Positions 34,669 through 43,379 of a stretch of DNA of 64,000 bases are shown piece after piece; position 1 is the first letter of the stretch; the number at the start of each line of letters is the position of its first letter. The position numbers and the translations under genes were made by a program. Below the pieces are notes generated by a model. That model had not been told where the DNA came from, did no database searches, and was given only the letters and a program-made list of their open reading frames with translations. Source of the DNA: Bacteroidota bacterium (GTDB lineage Bacteria; Bacteroidota; Bacteroidia; Chitinophagales; Saprospiraceae); contig JASBVF010000047.1 of the NCBI GenBank assembly GCA_030147525.1, positions 1-64,000 on the forward strand, given 5' to 3'.

Positions 34669-35355
34669 TCAGAGCTGTGTTTTTAGCACTTCCCAGACGT
34701 TTTCCAGTAAAACATACTGCCCTTTTTCATTCGGATGAATGCGATCCTGCTGATTCAGTTCAGGAATGCCGCCGACGTTTTCGAGGAAAAAAGGAATGAG
34801 TGCCGTGTCGTACTCCTTCGCCAGTTTCGGGTACATCTGCCGGAATTCGGAGGTATAGCGCTGGCCCATGTTGGGCGGTGCTTCCATACCTGCGAGGATA
34901 ATTTTTGCCTCCGGGTTTTTAGCTTTCACGGCTTCGATGATGGCGCTCAGGTTTTCGTAAGAGGAGGACGGCTCAATGCCACGCAGAGCGTCGTTTCCCC
35001 CCAGTTCCAACACGAAAATATCGACGGGCTGGCGTAGTACCCAGTTCACCCGTTCCCGGCCGCCGGCGGTCGTTTCTCCGCTCAGTCCGGCGTTGATGGC
35101 GGTGTAAGGAAGTCCCAGCGAGTCAAGCCGCTGCTGGATGAGGGCGACGTAACCCTGCGAAGGGCTGAGGCCGTAAGCGGCGGTGAGGCTGTTGCCAAAA
35201 AAGATGATATTTTTCTTTTTGGCATTGGCTTGTTCGTTTTGTCCGGCTGGCGCCGTCGGGGTTTCGGAGGGGGGCGCCTGACTTTCCTTTGGGCTTTGGT
35301 TACAGGCAACCAGCAGCGTAACCATCAGTAAAAACAGGATTTTATCCAATTTCAT
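34669..35355 (-). CDS. SGNH/GDSL arylesterase lipoprotein (TesA-like)
   Basis: Protein of 228 aa with a lipoprotein signal (MKLDKILFLLMVTLLVAC). The SGNH hydrolase blocks are IIFFGNSLTAAYGL (Ser56), INAGLSGETTAGG (Gly), LELGGNDALRG (Asn), and the catalytic pair D204 and H207 in DRIHPNEKGQ. It probably cleaves esters or thioesters at the cell envelope, like TesA/arylesterase. Confidence 0.92.
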   Translation of the reverse strand: MKLDKILFLLMVTLLVACNQSPKESQAPPSETPTAPAGQNEQANAKKKNIIFFGNSLTAAYGLSPSQGYVALIQQRLDSLGLPYTAINAGLSGETTAGGRERVNWVLRQPVDIFVLELGGNDALRGIEPSSSYENLSAIIEAVKAKNPEAKIILAGMEAPPNMGQRYTSEFRQMYPKLAKEYDTALIPFFLENVGGIPELNQQDRIHPNEKGQYVLLENVWEVLKTQL

Positions 35356-35493
35356 TTTATTATTTTTTAGGCTGTAAAATTCAAAACAAGTTCAAATAAA
35401 AATGAGGTGAACCGTACACATTGATGTAAAATTCTTTTCTTTTGCGTTCGTAAGACTTCTAAGGCAAACGGCAAACAGCTTGAACATTTCCTG

Positions 35494-35922
35494 ATGGCAG
35501 CAAATGAACACAAAAAAATAATACTCGTCGAAGACAACATAGCAGAAGCAGATCTGACAAAAATTGTTTGTAGAGATCTCCAGATTAAATCGGAAATTCT
35601 GCATTTCTCCGACGGAGAAGAACTACTTTTTCAACTCCCGGCATTGCCTCTCACTCAAATCTCCTACATTCTGCTCGACCTGAACATGCCCCGTGTAAAC
35701 GGTTACCAGGTGCTCGAAAAGCTGAGGGTAAACCCTGACTGGAAAAAATTGCCTGTCATCGTTTTCAGCTCCTCCACTTCCGAAAATGATGTGAACACCT
35801 GCTACGATCTTGGCGCCAACGCATACGTAACAAAGCCCATGGATATCAACAAACTGAGTCAGGTGGTTCAATCCATCCATAGTTTCTGGGGGCAGACGAA
35901 CATCGGGCCTTTTTTTGATTAG
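35494..35922 (+). CDS. Single-domain response regulator (CheY/Rcp1-like)
   Basis: Receiver domain only, 142 aa. The acidic pocket is LVEDN near the N terminus, the phosphoacceptor D62 sits in YILLDLNMPRVNGYQVL, the switch Ser/Thr lies in VIVFSSSTSENDV, and the Lys is in AYVTKPMD. No output domain. It probably takes phosphate from an unlinked histidine kinase. Its stop overlaps the queG stop by 4 bases (convergent). Confidence 0.93.
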   Translation: MAANEHKKIILVEDNIAEADLTKIVCRDLQIKSEILHFSDGEELLFQLPALPLTQISYILLDLNMPRVNGYQVLEKLRVNPDWKKLPVIVFSSSTSENDVNTCYDLGANAYVTKPMDINKLSQVVQSIHSFWGQTNIGPFFD

Positions 35923-36875
35923 CCACCGGTGTTATCCCTTTTATTTTTCAAAAAATCCAGGTTGCGCTTCAGGCCTGCATATTTCGTTCGCTTTACGGCT
36001 GACTTTTTGAAGATTTTTTGAAAAACCTCTTCCGTAATTTCCTCCCACTCCTGTTTTTTCATGTTCATCAAATCCGGGTGCGGCTCAAAGGCCGGTTCGT
36101 CGTGCGGTTTTGAAAAACGATTCCAGGGGCACACCTCCTGACAGATGTCGCAGCCGAACATCCAGTTTTCCATCTTTCCCCGAAACTTCTCCGGGATTGC
36201 CTCCCGCAGTTCGATGGTCAGGTAGCTAATGCATTTTGTGGCGTCGAGCAGGTAACCTTCCGGTGAAATGGCGTCCGTCGGGCAGGCCTCGATGCAGCGA
36301 CGGCAGGTACCACAGTGATCACGCATGGGCGAATCGGGCGGCAGTTCCAGGTCAAGGATGAGTTCGGCGAGAAAGAAGTAGCTACCTGCTTTGGGATTGA
36401 TGAGCAGTGTATTTTTCCCGGTCCAGCCGATGCCGGTGCGCTTGGCCCAGTCCCGTTCCAGCACCGGCGCCGAATCGACGAAGCAGCGGCCGTTCACCTC
36501 GCCAATGTTTTCCCGGATGAAATGCAGCAGGTCCTTGAGTTTTCTTTTTAAAACGAAGTGGTAGTCCTCGCCGTAGGCGTAGCGGGCGAGCTTCGGAGCG
36601 GCGGGGTCGGTTTGTTTTTCCTTCGGAAAATAATTGTGCATCAGCACGATGACGGACTTCGCCCCCGGCACCAGTTTCGTGGGGTCGGTGCGCAGGTCGA
36701 AATGGTTTTCCAGGTAGGCCATTTTACCCTGAAAACCCTGATTCAGCCAGGCTTCCAGGCGGCGGGCTTCTTCGTCCATCGGTTCAGCCTTGGCGAAGCC
36801 AACGAAGGAGAAGCCGAGGCGGGCGGCTTCGGTGCGGATGAGGTGAGAAGATTGCTGAATGGTGGATGATTGCAC
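35919..36875 (-). CDS. queG: Epoxyqueuosine reductase
   Basis: Cobalamin- and Fe-S-dependent enzyme that converts epoxyqueuosine to queuosine in tRNA. It is 318 aa with a GTG start at 36875; no in-frame ATG fits. The N-terminal catalytic region includes FSFVGFAKAEPMDEEARRLEAWL and DSAPVLERDWAKRTGIGWTGKN. Two 4Fe-4S clusters are bound by CGTCRRCIEACPTDAI (~195-211) and CDICQEVCPWN (~247-257). The second HEAT-repeat half found in longer QueG proteins is absent, as in many Bacteroidota. Confidence 0.95.
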   Translation of the reverse strand: MQSSTIQQSSHLIRTEAARLGFSFVGFAKAEPMDEEARRLEAWLNQGFQGKMAYLENHFDLRTDPTKLVPGAKSVIVLMHNYFPKEKQTDPAAPKLARYAYGEDYHFVLKRKLKDLLHFIRENIGEVNGRCFVDSAPVLERDWAKRTGIGWTGKNTLLINPKAGSYFFLAELILDLELPPDSPMRDHCGTCRRCIEACPTDAISPEGYLLDATKCISYLTIELREAIPEKFRGKMENWMFGCDICQEVCPWNRFSKPHDEPAFEPHPDLMNMKKQEWEEITEEVFQKIFKKSAVKRTKYAGLKRNLDFLKNKRDNTGG

Positions 36876-36921
36876 AAAAAAAAATTATTCGGATGGCGTT
36901 TTCCAGCCGGGAGTGCCAAAA

Positions 36922-37290
36922 TTAGTGCACTTGCTCTTTATTTTTTAAAAAATGCCGGATGAGCCGGGCCTGGAATGTGGCCACCGCCGAATTGCCGGTA
37001 GGTCCGTTGAGCAATACCAGCGCATATCCGTGCCGGGTCATTTTGCAGTCCCTGACGATCACACCGTTCAGCGTGGTATAAACCAGCCGGAAATGTTTGC
37101 GGACGCTGATGCCTGCCGAACGGGCCATCGACATCGCCCGGCGCACAGCCTCCACAATTTCGCCAGCAGAAAACCCCTCTTGCAGGAGGTCGCTGGCGAG
37201 GCAGGACATATTCCGGTTGTAGTAGGCGTTCAAAAAATCTTCCAGGTTTTCACCCAGATTGCTTTCACGTTGATAGAGTATGAGATTCAT
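36922..37290 (-). CDS. Hypothetical protein downstream of dnaJ
   Basis: Protein of 122 aa that I do not recognise. It is mainly helical at the N terminus (LEDFLNAYYNRNMSCLASDLLQ, EIVEAVRRAMSMARSAGI) with a beta-rich C-terminal half (RKHFRLVYTTLNGVIVRD, HGYALVLLNG). It starts 10 bases after the DnaJ stop on the same strand, so it is probably co-translated with it. CbpA-type DnaJ proteins are often paired with a small modulator (CbpM), but this one does not show the CbpM (MerR-like) pattern. Confidence 0.7.
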   Translation of the reverse strand: MNLILYQRESNLGENLEDFLNAYYNRNMSCLASDLLQEGFSAGEIVEAVRRAMSMARSAGISVRKHFRLVYTTLNGVIVRDCKMTRHGYALVLLNGPTGNSAVATFQARLIRHFLKNKEQVH

Positions 37291-37300
37291 GTGTTTGATT

Positions 37301-38269
37301 TTAATTGGCGAATGCGTTTACGTTTTCGTGTGCGAGCTTTCGGAGTTTTTCAAAAAGTTCTTCCTGCTCCTTGCTCAGTTTTTTAGGAATGGCGACGTGG
37401 ACCTTGACCAGAAGGTCGCCATGTTGGGAAGGGGCGTTGTATTTGGGCATTCCCTTGCCTTTCAGGCGCAGGGTTTCGCCGGAAGCAGTACCCTTGGGGA
37501 CGGTGATTTTCACGGGTCCGGTCATGGTTTTCACCTCCGTTTTTCCGCCGAGTACGGCCGTGTACAAATCCACGTCGTGATGGAGGATAAGATCGTCGCC
37601 CTCCCTTGTAAAAACCGGGTGGGGTCTGACTTTCAGCGCAAGGTAGAGATCGCCGGACGGGCCGCCACCTGCACCGGGATTGCCTTTGCCTTTGATGCGG
37701 AGCGCTTGCCCGTTGTAAGCGCCGGGTTTGATTTTGATGCGCAGTTTTTCGCCGTGTAACTCGAAGATGCGGGAGCCGCCGTGGTAGGCTTCTTCCAGCG
37801 AGATTTCCATCTCCGCCTGCAAATCACGGCCCTTGAACGCCCGCTGTCCGGAGCGCCGCTGACCGCCGGCGCCAAACTGCGATCCACCGCCGAAAAACTG
37901 TTCGAAAAAGCTGGAAAATCCGCTGCCGCCACCGCCGAAGAATTCCGAAGGATCGCCCTCGAAATAGAAAGTCTGGGAGCCGCCGGGGCCGCCGCCTCGT
38001 CCGGCAGATGCATGCTGCGTAGGGTCGTAGCCGGTTTTCTGGTACATTTCCCAGTCGGCGCCGAGTTGGTCGTATTTTTTGCGTTTCTCCGGGTCTTTCA
38101 GCACCTCGTAAGCCTCGTTGATGTCTTTGAATTTCTCCTCCGCCGGCTTGTCGCCGGGATTTTTATCGGGGTGAAACTGGGTCGCCAGCTTGCGGAATGC
38201 TTTTTTGACCTCCTTGTCCGTTGCGTTTTTGTCCACGCCGAGGGTAGCGTAATAATCTTTGTATTTCAT
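37301..38269 (-). CDS. cbpA: CbpA-like DnaJ co-chaperone
   Basis: Hsp40 of 322 aa; the ATG at 38269 matches the J-domain start ([12 protein letters not shown]). J domain ~1-70 with HPD at 33-35, Gly/Phe-rich linker (~95-150), and two substrate-binding C-terminal beta domains (~155-305, [16 protein letters not shown] and [16 protein letters not shown]). There is no cysteine-rich zinc region, so this is the CbpA/type II kind rather than canonical DnaJ. It would stimulate DnaK ATPase. A G-rich tract (38308-38344) lies just upstream. Confidence 0.93.
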   Translation of the reverse strand: MKYKDYYATLGVDKNATDKEVKKAFRKLATQFHPDKNPGDKPAEEKFKDINEAYEVLKDPEKRKKYDQLGADWEMYQKTGYDPTQHASAGRGGGPGGSQTFYFEGDPSEFFGGGGSGFSSFFEQFFGGGSQFGAGGQRRSGQRAFKGRDLQAEMEISLEEAYHGGSRIFELHGEKLRIKIKPGAYNGQALRIKGKGNPGAGGGPSGDLYLALKVRPHPVFTREGDDLILHHDVDLYTAVLGGKTEVKTMTGPVKITVPKGTASGETLRLKGKGMPKYNAPSQHGDLLVKVHVAIPKKLSKEQEELFEKLRKLAHENVNAFAN

Positions 38270-38433
38270 AAGGAAATGTGGTTTCTCATGAAATAAAAAG
38301 CTTGAACGGGGGTGACTGTTCAATGGGAGGTGGAGGGAGGGGGGTGATTTTTTTTCAATAAAATGGCTTTGGGTTCCTGAAGAAATATTTTGGGCAACTG
38401 ATAGTGCCTATAAAAATCAGAATTGTGCGATTT

Positions 38434-39879
38434 TCATTCTATTCTGCAAAGCAAGAAACCTCCCGGCAGGTAATCTACTTCCAGTTTATACAATACTTCT
38501 TTCTTCAAATTTTCAACAACAACTGCCGGGGCGAGGTATAGTTTCCCAGATTCAGGCTTTGGGTGGAATTGGACGATCCGCCCCGTTTCACGGGTAATAA
38601 TATATGGAATACCGTAAGGGATGGGTGCCGGGTAACGCACTTCCGCTGAAAGGATTTTTTTGCCTAATAATTCTTTATCAAAGCTTCTGACTACTTCCCA
38701 TCCTGTGAGGAAAATGGGTTCCTCTCCGGCCAGTTTCAGCATTTCAAAAGCAGCTTTACGGTCTTGGCGGGACTGTTGTTGCAAGGGCATAACGGCAACA
38801 TTGTAAACAATCCGGGTGATCGCCAGTACCAAGGCGACCCAGGCGACCATCCGAAATTTCAGCTTCGTAAATTTATCGAAAATCACAGCCAGTACAATGC
38901 AGAAGAAGGGGAATAAGGGATAGAGGTAGCGGTCGTGGGGTTCACCCATCAGCCAATATAAACCGACATTGAACAAAGAAAAAATGAAGCTGTAACGTAA
39001 CACATTATCTTGTCGGAATACCTCCCAGACCTTTTTTTTCCAGAGGAAAAATACCAACAGCGACCAGGGCAGTAGTAATTTGATAAAAATAAATGGCAAC
39101 TCTACCAAGTGAAGAAGTCGTTTAACCAAGCCATGAGAATGTGATTTGTCCGTAGTTTCTAAAAAGAGATTTGCAAGGAATGGCTCAAGTTCGTGTTGCT
39201 GCGAGTAGGTGAAAAAATAAACCCCAACGATTGCGAGAAATACGCCAATTCCGGCAAAGTGCTGCCAACGAAAAAGTACCCGCCAGTCTTTATCCGAAAC
39301 GACAAGTGTTAATATGGCCAGGGCATGGATAGCAAATGCAGCGAAATGTTTTGTCAAAAAAACGGTGGCCATTAGGGCGTATGAACACACAAACATGGCC
39401 AGGAATCTTCGTTTTTCATAAAACAAAGGAAGAACAATTACCTGGGCAAAAACCGGCAGAGGCAAGAACAAATCCATTTCACCTCCATTCACCGTTCCAT
39501 AAAAAAGAAGATCAGCACTGAATAGAAAAAAGATGGCTGCCAAGCCTGCCACTCGCTCTCCAAGCCTTGGCCTCAATCCGAAAAACATCAGCAGTCCGGT
39601 AAGTAAATAAGCTATTGTAGAAGGCAGCCTGACTGCCCACTCCTGAAAGCTGCCCGTTAGCCGGAAGGATGTTTCAAGCACCCAGTTAAAAAATGGCGGT
39701 TTGTGTAGATAAGGTACCCCGGTAAGTGTCGGATAAATATGATTCCCGTTAATCATCATTTCCATCGTTACCAATGCCCGGATGGGTTCCATTGCCCGAA
39801 GTTCCAGTAAGTTCATCGTGGAAAACAGGCCGATTAAAAGGCAAAAAAATGCGAGATATATTATGTGCTTATTGGTCAT
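38434..39879 (-). CDS. ArnT/PMT-type glycosyltransferase
   Basis: Integral membrane protein of 481 aa with about 11-12 hydrophobic segments. The N-terminal periplasmic-loop motif EPIRALVTMEMMINGNHIYP is followed by LHKPPFFNWVLE, the acidic and Lys-Pro-Pro pattern of ArnT-like (GT83) lipid-linked glycosyltransferases. Members transfer a sugar from polyprenyl phosphate to lipid A or proteins. Base composition is lower in GC than nearby housekeeping genes. It lies 4 bases after the T9SS-exported protein on the same strand, a probable operon. Confidence 0.85.
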   Translation of the reverse strand: MTNKHIIYLAFFCLLIGLFSTMNLLELRAMEPIRALVTMEMMINGNHIYPTLTGVPYLHKPPFFNWVLETSFRLTGSFQEWAVRLPSTIAYLLTGLLMFFGLRPRLGERVAGLAAIFFLFSADLLFYGTVNGGEMDLFLPLPVFAQVIVLPLFYEKRRFLAMFVCSYALMATVFLTKHFAAFAIHALAILTLVVSDKDWRVLFRWQHFAGIGVFLAIVGVYFFTYSQQHELEPFLANLFLETTDKSHSHGLVKRLLHLVELPFIFIKLLLPWSLLVFFLWKKKVWEVFRQDNVLRYSFIFSLFNVGLYWLMGEPHDRYLYPLFPFFCIVLAVIFDKFTKLKFRMVAWVALVLAITRIVYNVAVMPLQQQSRQDRKAAFEMLKLAGEEPIFLTGWEVVRSFDKELLGKKILSAEVRYPAPIPYGIPYIITRETGRIVQFHPKPESGKLYLAPAVVVENLKKEVLYKLEVDYLPGGFLLCRIE

Positions 39880-39883
39880 TGAA

Positions 39884-42268
39884 TTAGCGGCTTTTTATAA
39901 AACGGGCGGACAATATTTCTGAATCAATCATCACAAATGCGGAGTATATGCCGCTATGCAAATTTGAAATGTCAAATGAAGCACTGTTGCTACCAATTTT
40001 ATCAGAAAACATGATTCTGCCAAATGAGTCGCAAATTTGAAAATTGGCAGGCTGTGTATGTAAAATATGATGGGATAAATTTTCAAATCGGATGTTGAGA
40101 ATGTCCTGGGCAGGATTTGGATAAAGCAAAAGTAGTTTCGACAACTTGCTGTCGCAATCAAATTGAAAAGTGCCGGTTTTTTCTGAAATACCGCAGGAAT
40201 TAGATAGCGAGACCTGGACAATCACATCATGCGGAGGAGCTTTGTAAAATGCAAATTTAGCACAGGAATCTTGCGAAAGAAAATCGTAACTTGTTGTATC
40301 CCAGTTTTTTACTTCCCAGTTTATGTTGAAAATTTCAGCAAATTCATTTTCCAGGCAAAGCTCGTACTCGCAGCCGGTGGACCGGTCTGCCAGCACGGGA
40401 ACAGGCGGCGGCCCTATCCGTATTTTAGACCAGGAGTAGGTTCGGTCGCAGCCGTTTCGAACGATTTTCACCCGCACCCAGCCCAGCGTGTCCGTCTCAT
40501 TTTTGGCGCTGACTTCGGCGGATTTTTTTGAAACGTCCGTGAATGTCAACGCTAAGTTCTGACTGACACCCCACTGAATTTCCTCAAAATCTGCTAATTC
40601 ATCAGGAATTTGAAGCACAGTCTGCCCCGCCGGGCAGACGGATTTTTCACCCAAAAAAATATTGGGAAGGTGGAAGCAGGTTTCATTTTCCGGGCTGTCA
40701 GGATTGAAAAATGGCGCCTCCGGGAAATACGTCAGCAGGTAAATATTATGGCTGAGCATGAAGTCAATACCGTTGCCCCGGATGTCTTCGTTGTAGGAGT
40801 AGTTGCAGTTTTTGATCAAATCCCAATTCCCGTTTTTACAACGGTTGATGGTACACCAGCCCGGCGTGTTGGGACATTCGTAAAACGGCTCGTTTTCCTC
40901 GCCTCCCCGATAACACGGCCCACCACAAATGGGCGGTTTTTCACACAAAATCTCGTTTAGTTTATGCCGGATGATCGATTTTATGTCAAATATATCGTAC
41001 CGGCCGGGGTGCAGCAGGTAGCGGGCGGCGATGTGGATTTCCTTTTCAATGTCGTAAGCCTTATCCTGAATTTTATTGAAATTTCCTTCATCGGTCACAG
41101 CCATCAGTTCGAGCAGCATCCGGCAGTTGAAGCCGCAGTTTTCGTAGTAGGGCAGCCCGCAATCGCAGGCCCGCAAGCCGAAAGCTTTCCATTTCTGAGC
41201 ATCCACGCCGTCGATGCAAACAGCAACGTTGGGGTTGATGTAAGCAATTGCCAGGTTGATAGCATAGAAAAAATTGCTGGCGTTGCTGCCCCGTTCGGTC
41301 GGGGTATCCTGAAGGCATCCGGGGTATCGAATCGAGCGGTAATGTTCGATGGTTTCGTCGGCAGGATGGATGTGATTCAGGAATCCAGCGGCGATTTTTT
41401 GCGCCACTTCCAGCACGTTTTGACCAAAAACTTTTTCTGAAGGCGGGATGAAACGTTTCACAAAAGCCAACCCGAACAACATCCCGATCATCTGATCCTG
41501 GCTGGGGGTGTAATCGCCGGAAAGTGTATTTTTATCGGGTAAAAAATTGCCCGCCAAATCATTTTCGTTGCAGGAAAAGTCCGCACGTATGCCGCCTACT
41601 TCCCAGGCTTTGTCGCCGTTGGCGTTTGCATTAAAAAAATGGTGGATGGAATTTGGCACATCGTCCCGAACGAAAAAACCGGAGTAGCCGCTGAAGTCCA
41701 CGTCCTCCGCCGAATGTCCGCACATGCCGGAGCTTTGCAGGATGCGGCAGCCGGAGTCATACTTTTCCTTCCATTTGTGGTAAATCCGGTTGGCCGTCAT
41801 GTCGAGGCGGCGGTAAGCTTGCAGGGCGAGCCAGATTTCGTGGAGCGTTTTATCCCGCTGTTCGAATTGGCCGTTTCGGGAAAGTAATTCGTACTCCGTA
41901 GCGAGCATGGCAAGGTAGTAGCCAAGGTCAATCGTGGTATCACCCCATCTTAAAACATTGGAAACCTGACAATTAGAGGTTATTTCCGGGGATGCGTAAC
42001 AATTATAGTAACTGTACTGCCAGTAGTTGCAGCCGGTTTTTTGTACCCGGAGGCTGGAGGCCGGCAGACTGTAACCGGCTTTGGAATATTGAAGGCGGTC
42101 GTTGTCCCAGGTACCAATCCCATCGCCCCAGTGATCGAGGCGGACGAAGTGTTTGTGCAGGCGGTCTTTGAATTCCCAATATCGGGAGAGGGCATCGGGG
42201 CAGGGGTGCGTTTGTGAGAAAGCACTGAAGAAGTAAAATAGACAAGTTAAGAGCGATACATATTTCAT
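39884..42268 (-). CDS. Secreted protein with type IX sorting domain
   Basis: Protein of 794 aa. Signal peptide MKYVSLLTCLFYFFSAFS. The central part (~25-430) is helical and rich in Trp, Tyr and Cys, with LRWGDTTIDLGYYLAMLATEYELL and YRRLDMTANRIYHKWKEKYD, reminiscent of alpha/alpha-barrel carbohydrate-active enzymes; I cannot assign a family. Ig-like segments follow. The last ~80 residues are a type A T9SS sorting domain (LLLYPNPAQDILNIRFEN, then SGIYSAFVMIDSEILSARFIK). It is therefore expected at the cell surface or outside. It is coupled to the ArnT-like gene. Confidence 0.85.
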   Translation of the reverse strand: MKYVSLLTCLFYFFSAFSQTHPCPDALSRYWEFKDRLHKHFVRLDHWGDGIGTWDNDRLQYSKAGYSLPASSLRVQKTGCNYWQYSYYNCYASPEITSNCQVSNVLRWGDTTIDLGYYLAMLATEYELLSRNGQFEQRDKTLHEIWLALQAYRRLDMTANRIYHKWKEKYDSGCRILQSSGMCGHSAEDVDFSGYSGFFVRDDVPNSIHHFFNANANGDKAWEVGGIRADFSCNENDLAGNFLPDKNTLSGDYTPSQDQMIGMLFGLAFVKRFIPPSEKVFGQNVLEVAQKIAAGFLNHIHPADETIEHYRSIRYPGCLQDTPTERGSNASNFFYAINLAIAYINPNVAVCIDGVDAQKWKAFGLRACDCGLPYYENCGFNCRMLLELMAVTDEGNFNKIQDKAYDIEKEIHIAARYLLHPGRYDIFDIKSIIRHKLNEILCEKPPICGGPCYRGGEENEPFYECPNTPGWCTINRCKNGNWDLIKNCNYSYNEDIRGNGIDFMLSHNIYLLTYFPEAPFFNPDSPENETCFHLPNIFLGEKSVCPAGQTVLQIPDELADFEEIQWGVSQNLALTFTDVSKKSAEVSAKNETDTLGWVRVKIVRNGCDRTYSWSKIRIGPPPVPVLADRSTGCEYELCLENEFAEIFNINWEVKNWDTTSYDFLSQDSCAKFAFYKAPPHDVIVQVSLSNSCGISEKTGTFQFDCDSKLSKLLLLYPNPAQDILNIRFENLSHHILHTQPANFQICDSFGRIMFSDKIGSNSASFDISNLHSGIYSAFVMIDSEILSARFIKSR

Positions 42269-42318
42269 TTTCAGCGTTTACAAGAAGATTTTTCCCAATA
42301 TCTGCAATTTCTCAAAAC

Positions 42319-43353
42319 TTACTCTTCTTCCTGCATTTTCAATCCCATTTCCAGCCGGATTTGCTCCATTTCCCGTTTTAACTCCATTTCAAGTTCACGC
42401 TCAGTTGGCAGGTAAAGCATGTACTTCGAAGCAAACAATTGCTTGCTTTCTTCTAATATCGTGTACCGAACCATTGCCTCATTTTTTTCAGAGCAAAGAA
42501 TGATTCCGATAGTCGGGTTGTCGCCAGGCACCTTGACATTTTGCTCGTACCAGCGGACATACAAATCCATTTGACCGATATCCGAGTGATCAAGTTCTCC
42601 AACTTTGAGATCAGCCAGGACGAAACATTTCAACAAGTAATTGTAAAAAACGAGGTCGATGTAGTAGTGCTTGCCATCGAGGCTAATGCGTTTTTGCCGG
42701 GCAACAAAAGAAAAGCCTTTACCTAATTCCAACAAAAATTCCTGCAATTTGGTAATGAGCGCAGTTTCCAAATCTTTTTCAAGGAAAGACTTGCCGGGCT
42801 CAATATTCAGAAATTCCCAGACGTAGGGGTCTTTGATGAAATCTTCAGGGCCAAGGATTTTTCCGGTTGTTTCGGCTTCTTCGACTACTGGTTTTTTATT
42901 TTGGCTGGAAAGCAAACGCTCGTAGTAAAAGGAATTGATCTGGCGTTCGAGTTGCCGGGTACTCCATTGCGAAACAACAGCTTCTTGCTCGTAAAACTCC
43001 CTGGCTGCCTCACTTTGGACTTTCAGCAGGAGGCGGTAGTGAGTCCAACTCAATTCGCCACGCGCCGCGTGGCCTTTTGGGAAATTGAGAAAAAACTGAC
43101 GCATGTACTTGAGGTTGGATACGGTAAAACCCTTTCCAAAATCAATAGTCAATTGGTCTGCCAACGTATGAATCAACTTCTCCCCATACACCGCCCGTGC
43201 GCTTCCGCCCTGTTCTTCCTCCACGATCATGCGCCCAATGTGCCAGTAGGTGTGGAGCATAGCGCTGTTGACAGCAACGTAAGTTTTTCGCCTCGCCTCT
43301 TCCACAAGGCGTTTGATGTTTTGATAAAAATCAACTTTAGTGAGTTCGCTCAT
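42319..43353 (-). CDS. DUF1016 / YhcG-type PD-(D/E)XK nuclease
   Basis: Protein of 344 aa. The N-terminal DUF1016_N helical region starts YQNIKRLVEEARRKTYVAVNSAMLHTYWHIGRMIVEEEQGG. The C-terminal nuclease domain carries the PD-(D/E)XK core FYYERLLSS...EDFIKDPYVWEFL, KGFSFVARQKRISLDGKHYYIDLVFYN and CFVLADLKVGELDHSDIGQM. YhcG proteins are predicted DNA nucleases often found in defence or restriction contexts. It lies 26 bases after the UvrD-type helicase on the same strand, so it may be co-transcribed. GC is slightly low. Confidence 0.92.
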   Translation of the reverse strand: MSELTKVDFYQNIKRLVEEARRKTYVAVNSAMLHTYWHIGRMIVEEEQGGSARAVYGEKLIHTLADQLTIDFGKGFTVSNLKYMRQFFLNFPKGHAARGELSWTHYRLLLKVQSEAAREFYEQEAVVSQWSTRQLERQINSFYYERLLSSQNKKPVVEEAETTGKILGPEDFIKDPYVWEFLNIEPGKSFLEKDLETALITKLQEFLLELGKGFSFVARQKRISLDGKHYYIDLVFYNYLLKCFVLADLKVGELDHSDIGQMDLYVRWYEQNVKVPGDNPTIGIILCSEKNEAMVRYTILEESKQLFASKYMLYLPTERELEMELKREMEQIRLEMGLKMQEEE

Positions 43354-43379
43354 AGCTGCATTTTGTTAAGGTGAAAAAA

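Noticed and set aside
35392-35604. 70-codon minus-strand frame over the response-regulator start
   Set aside because: Antisense to the start and promoter of a certain gene; no motif.
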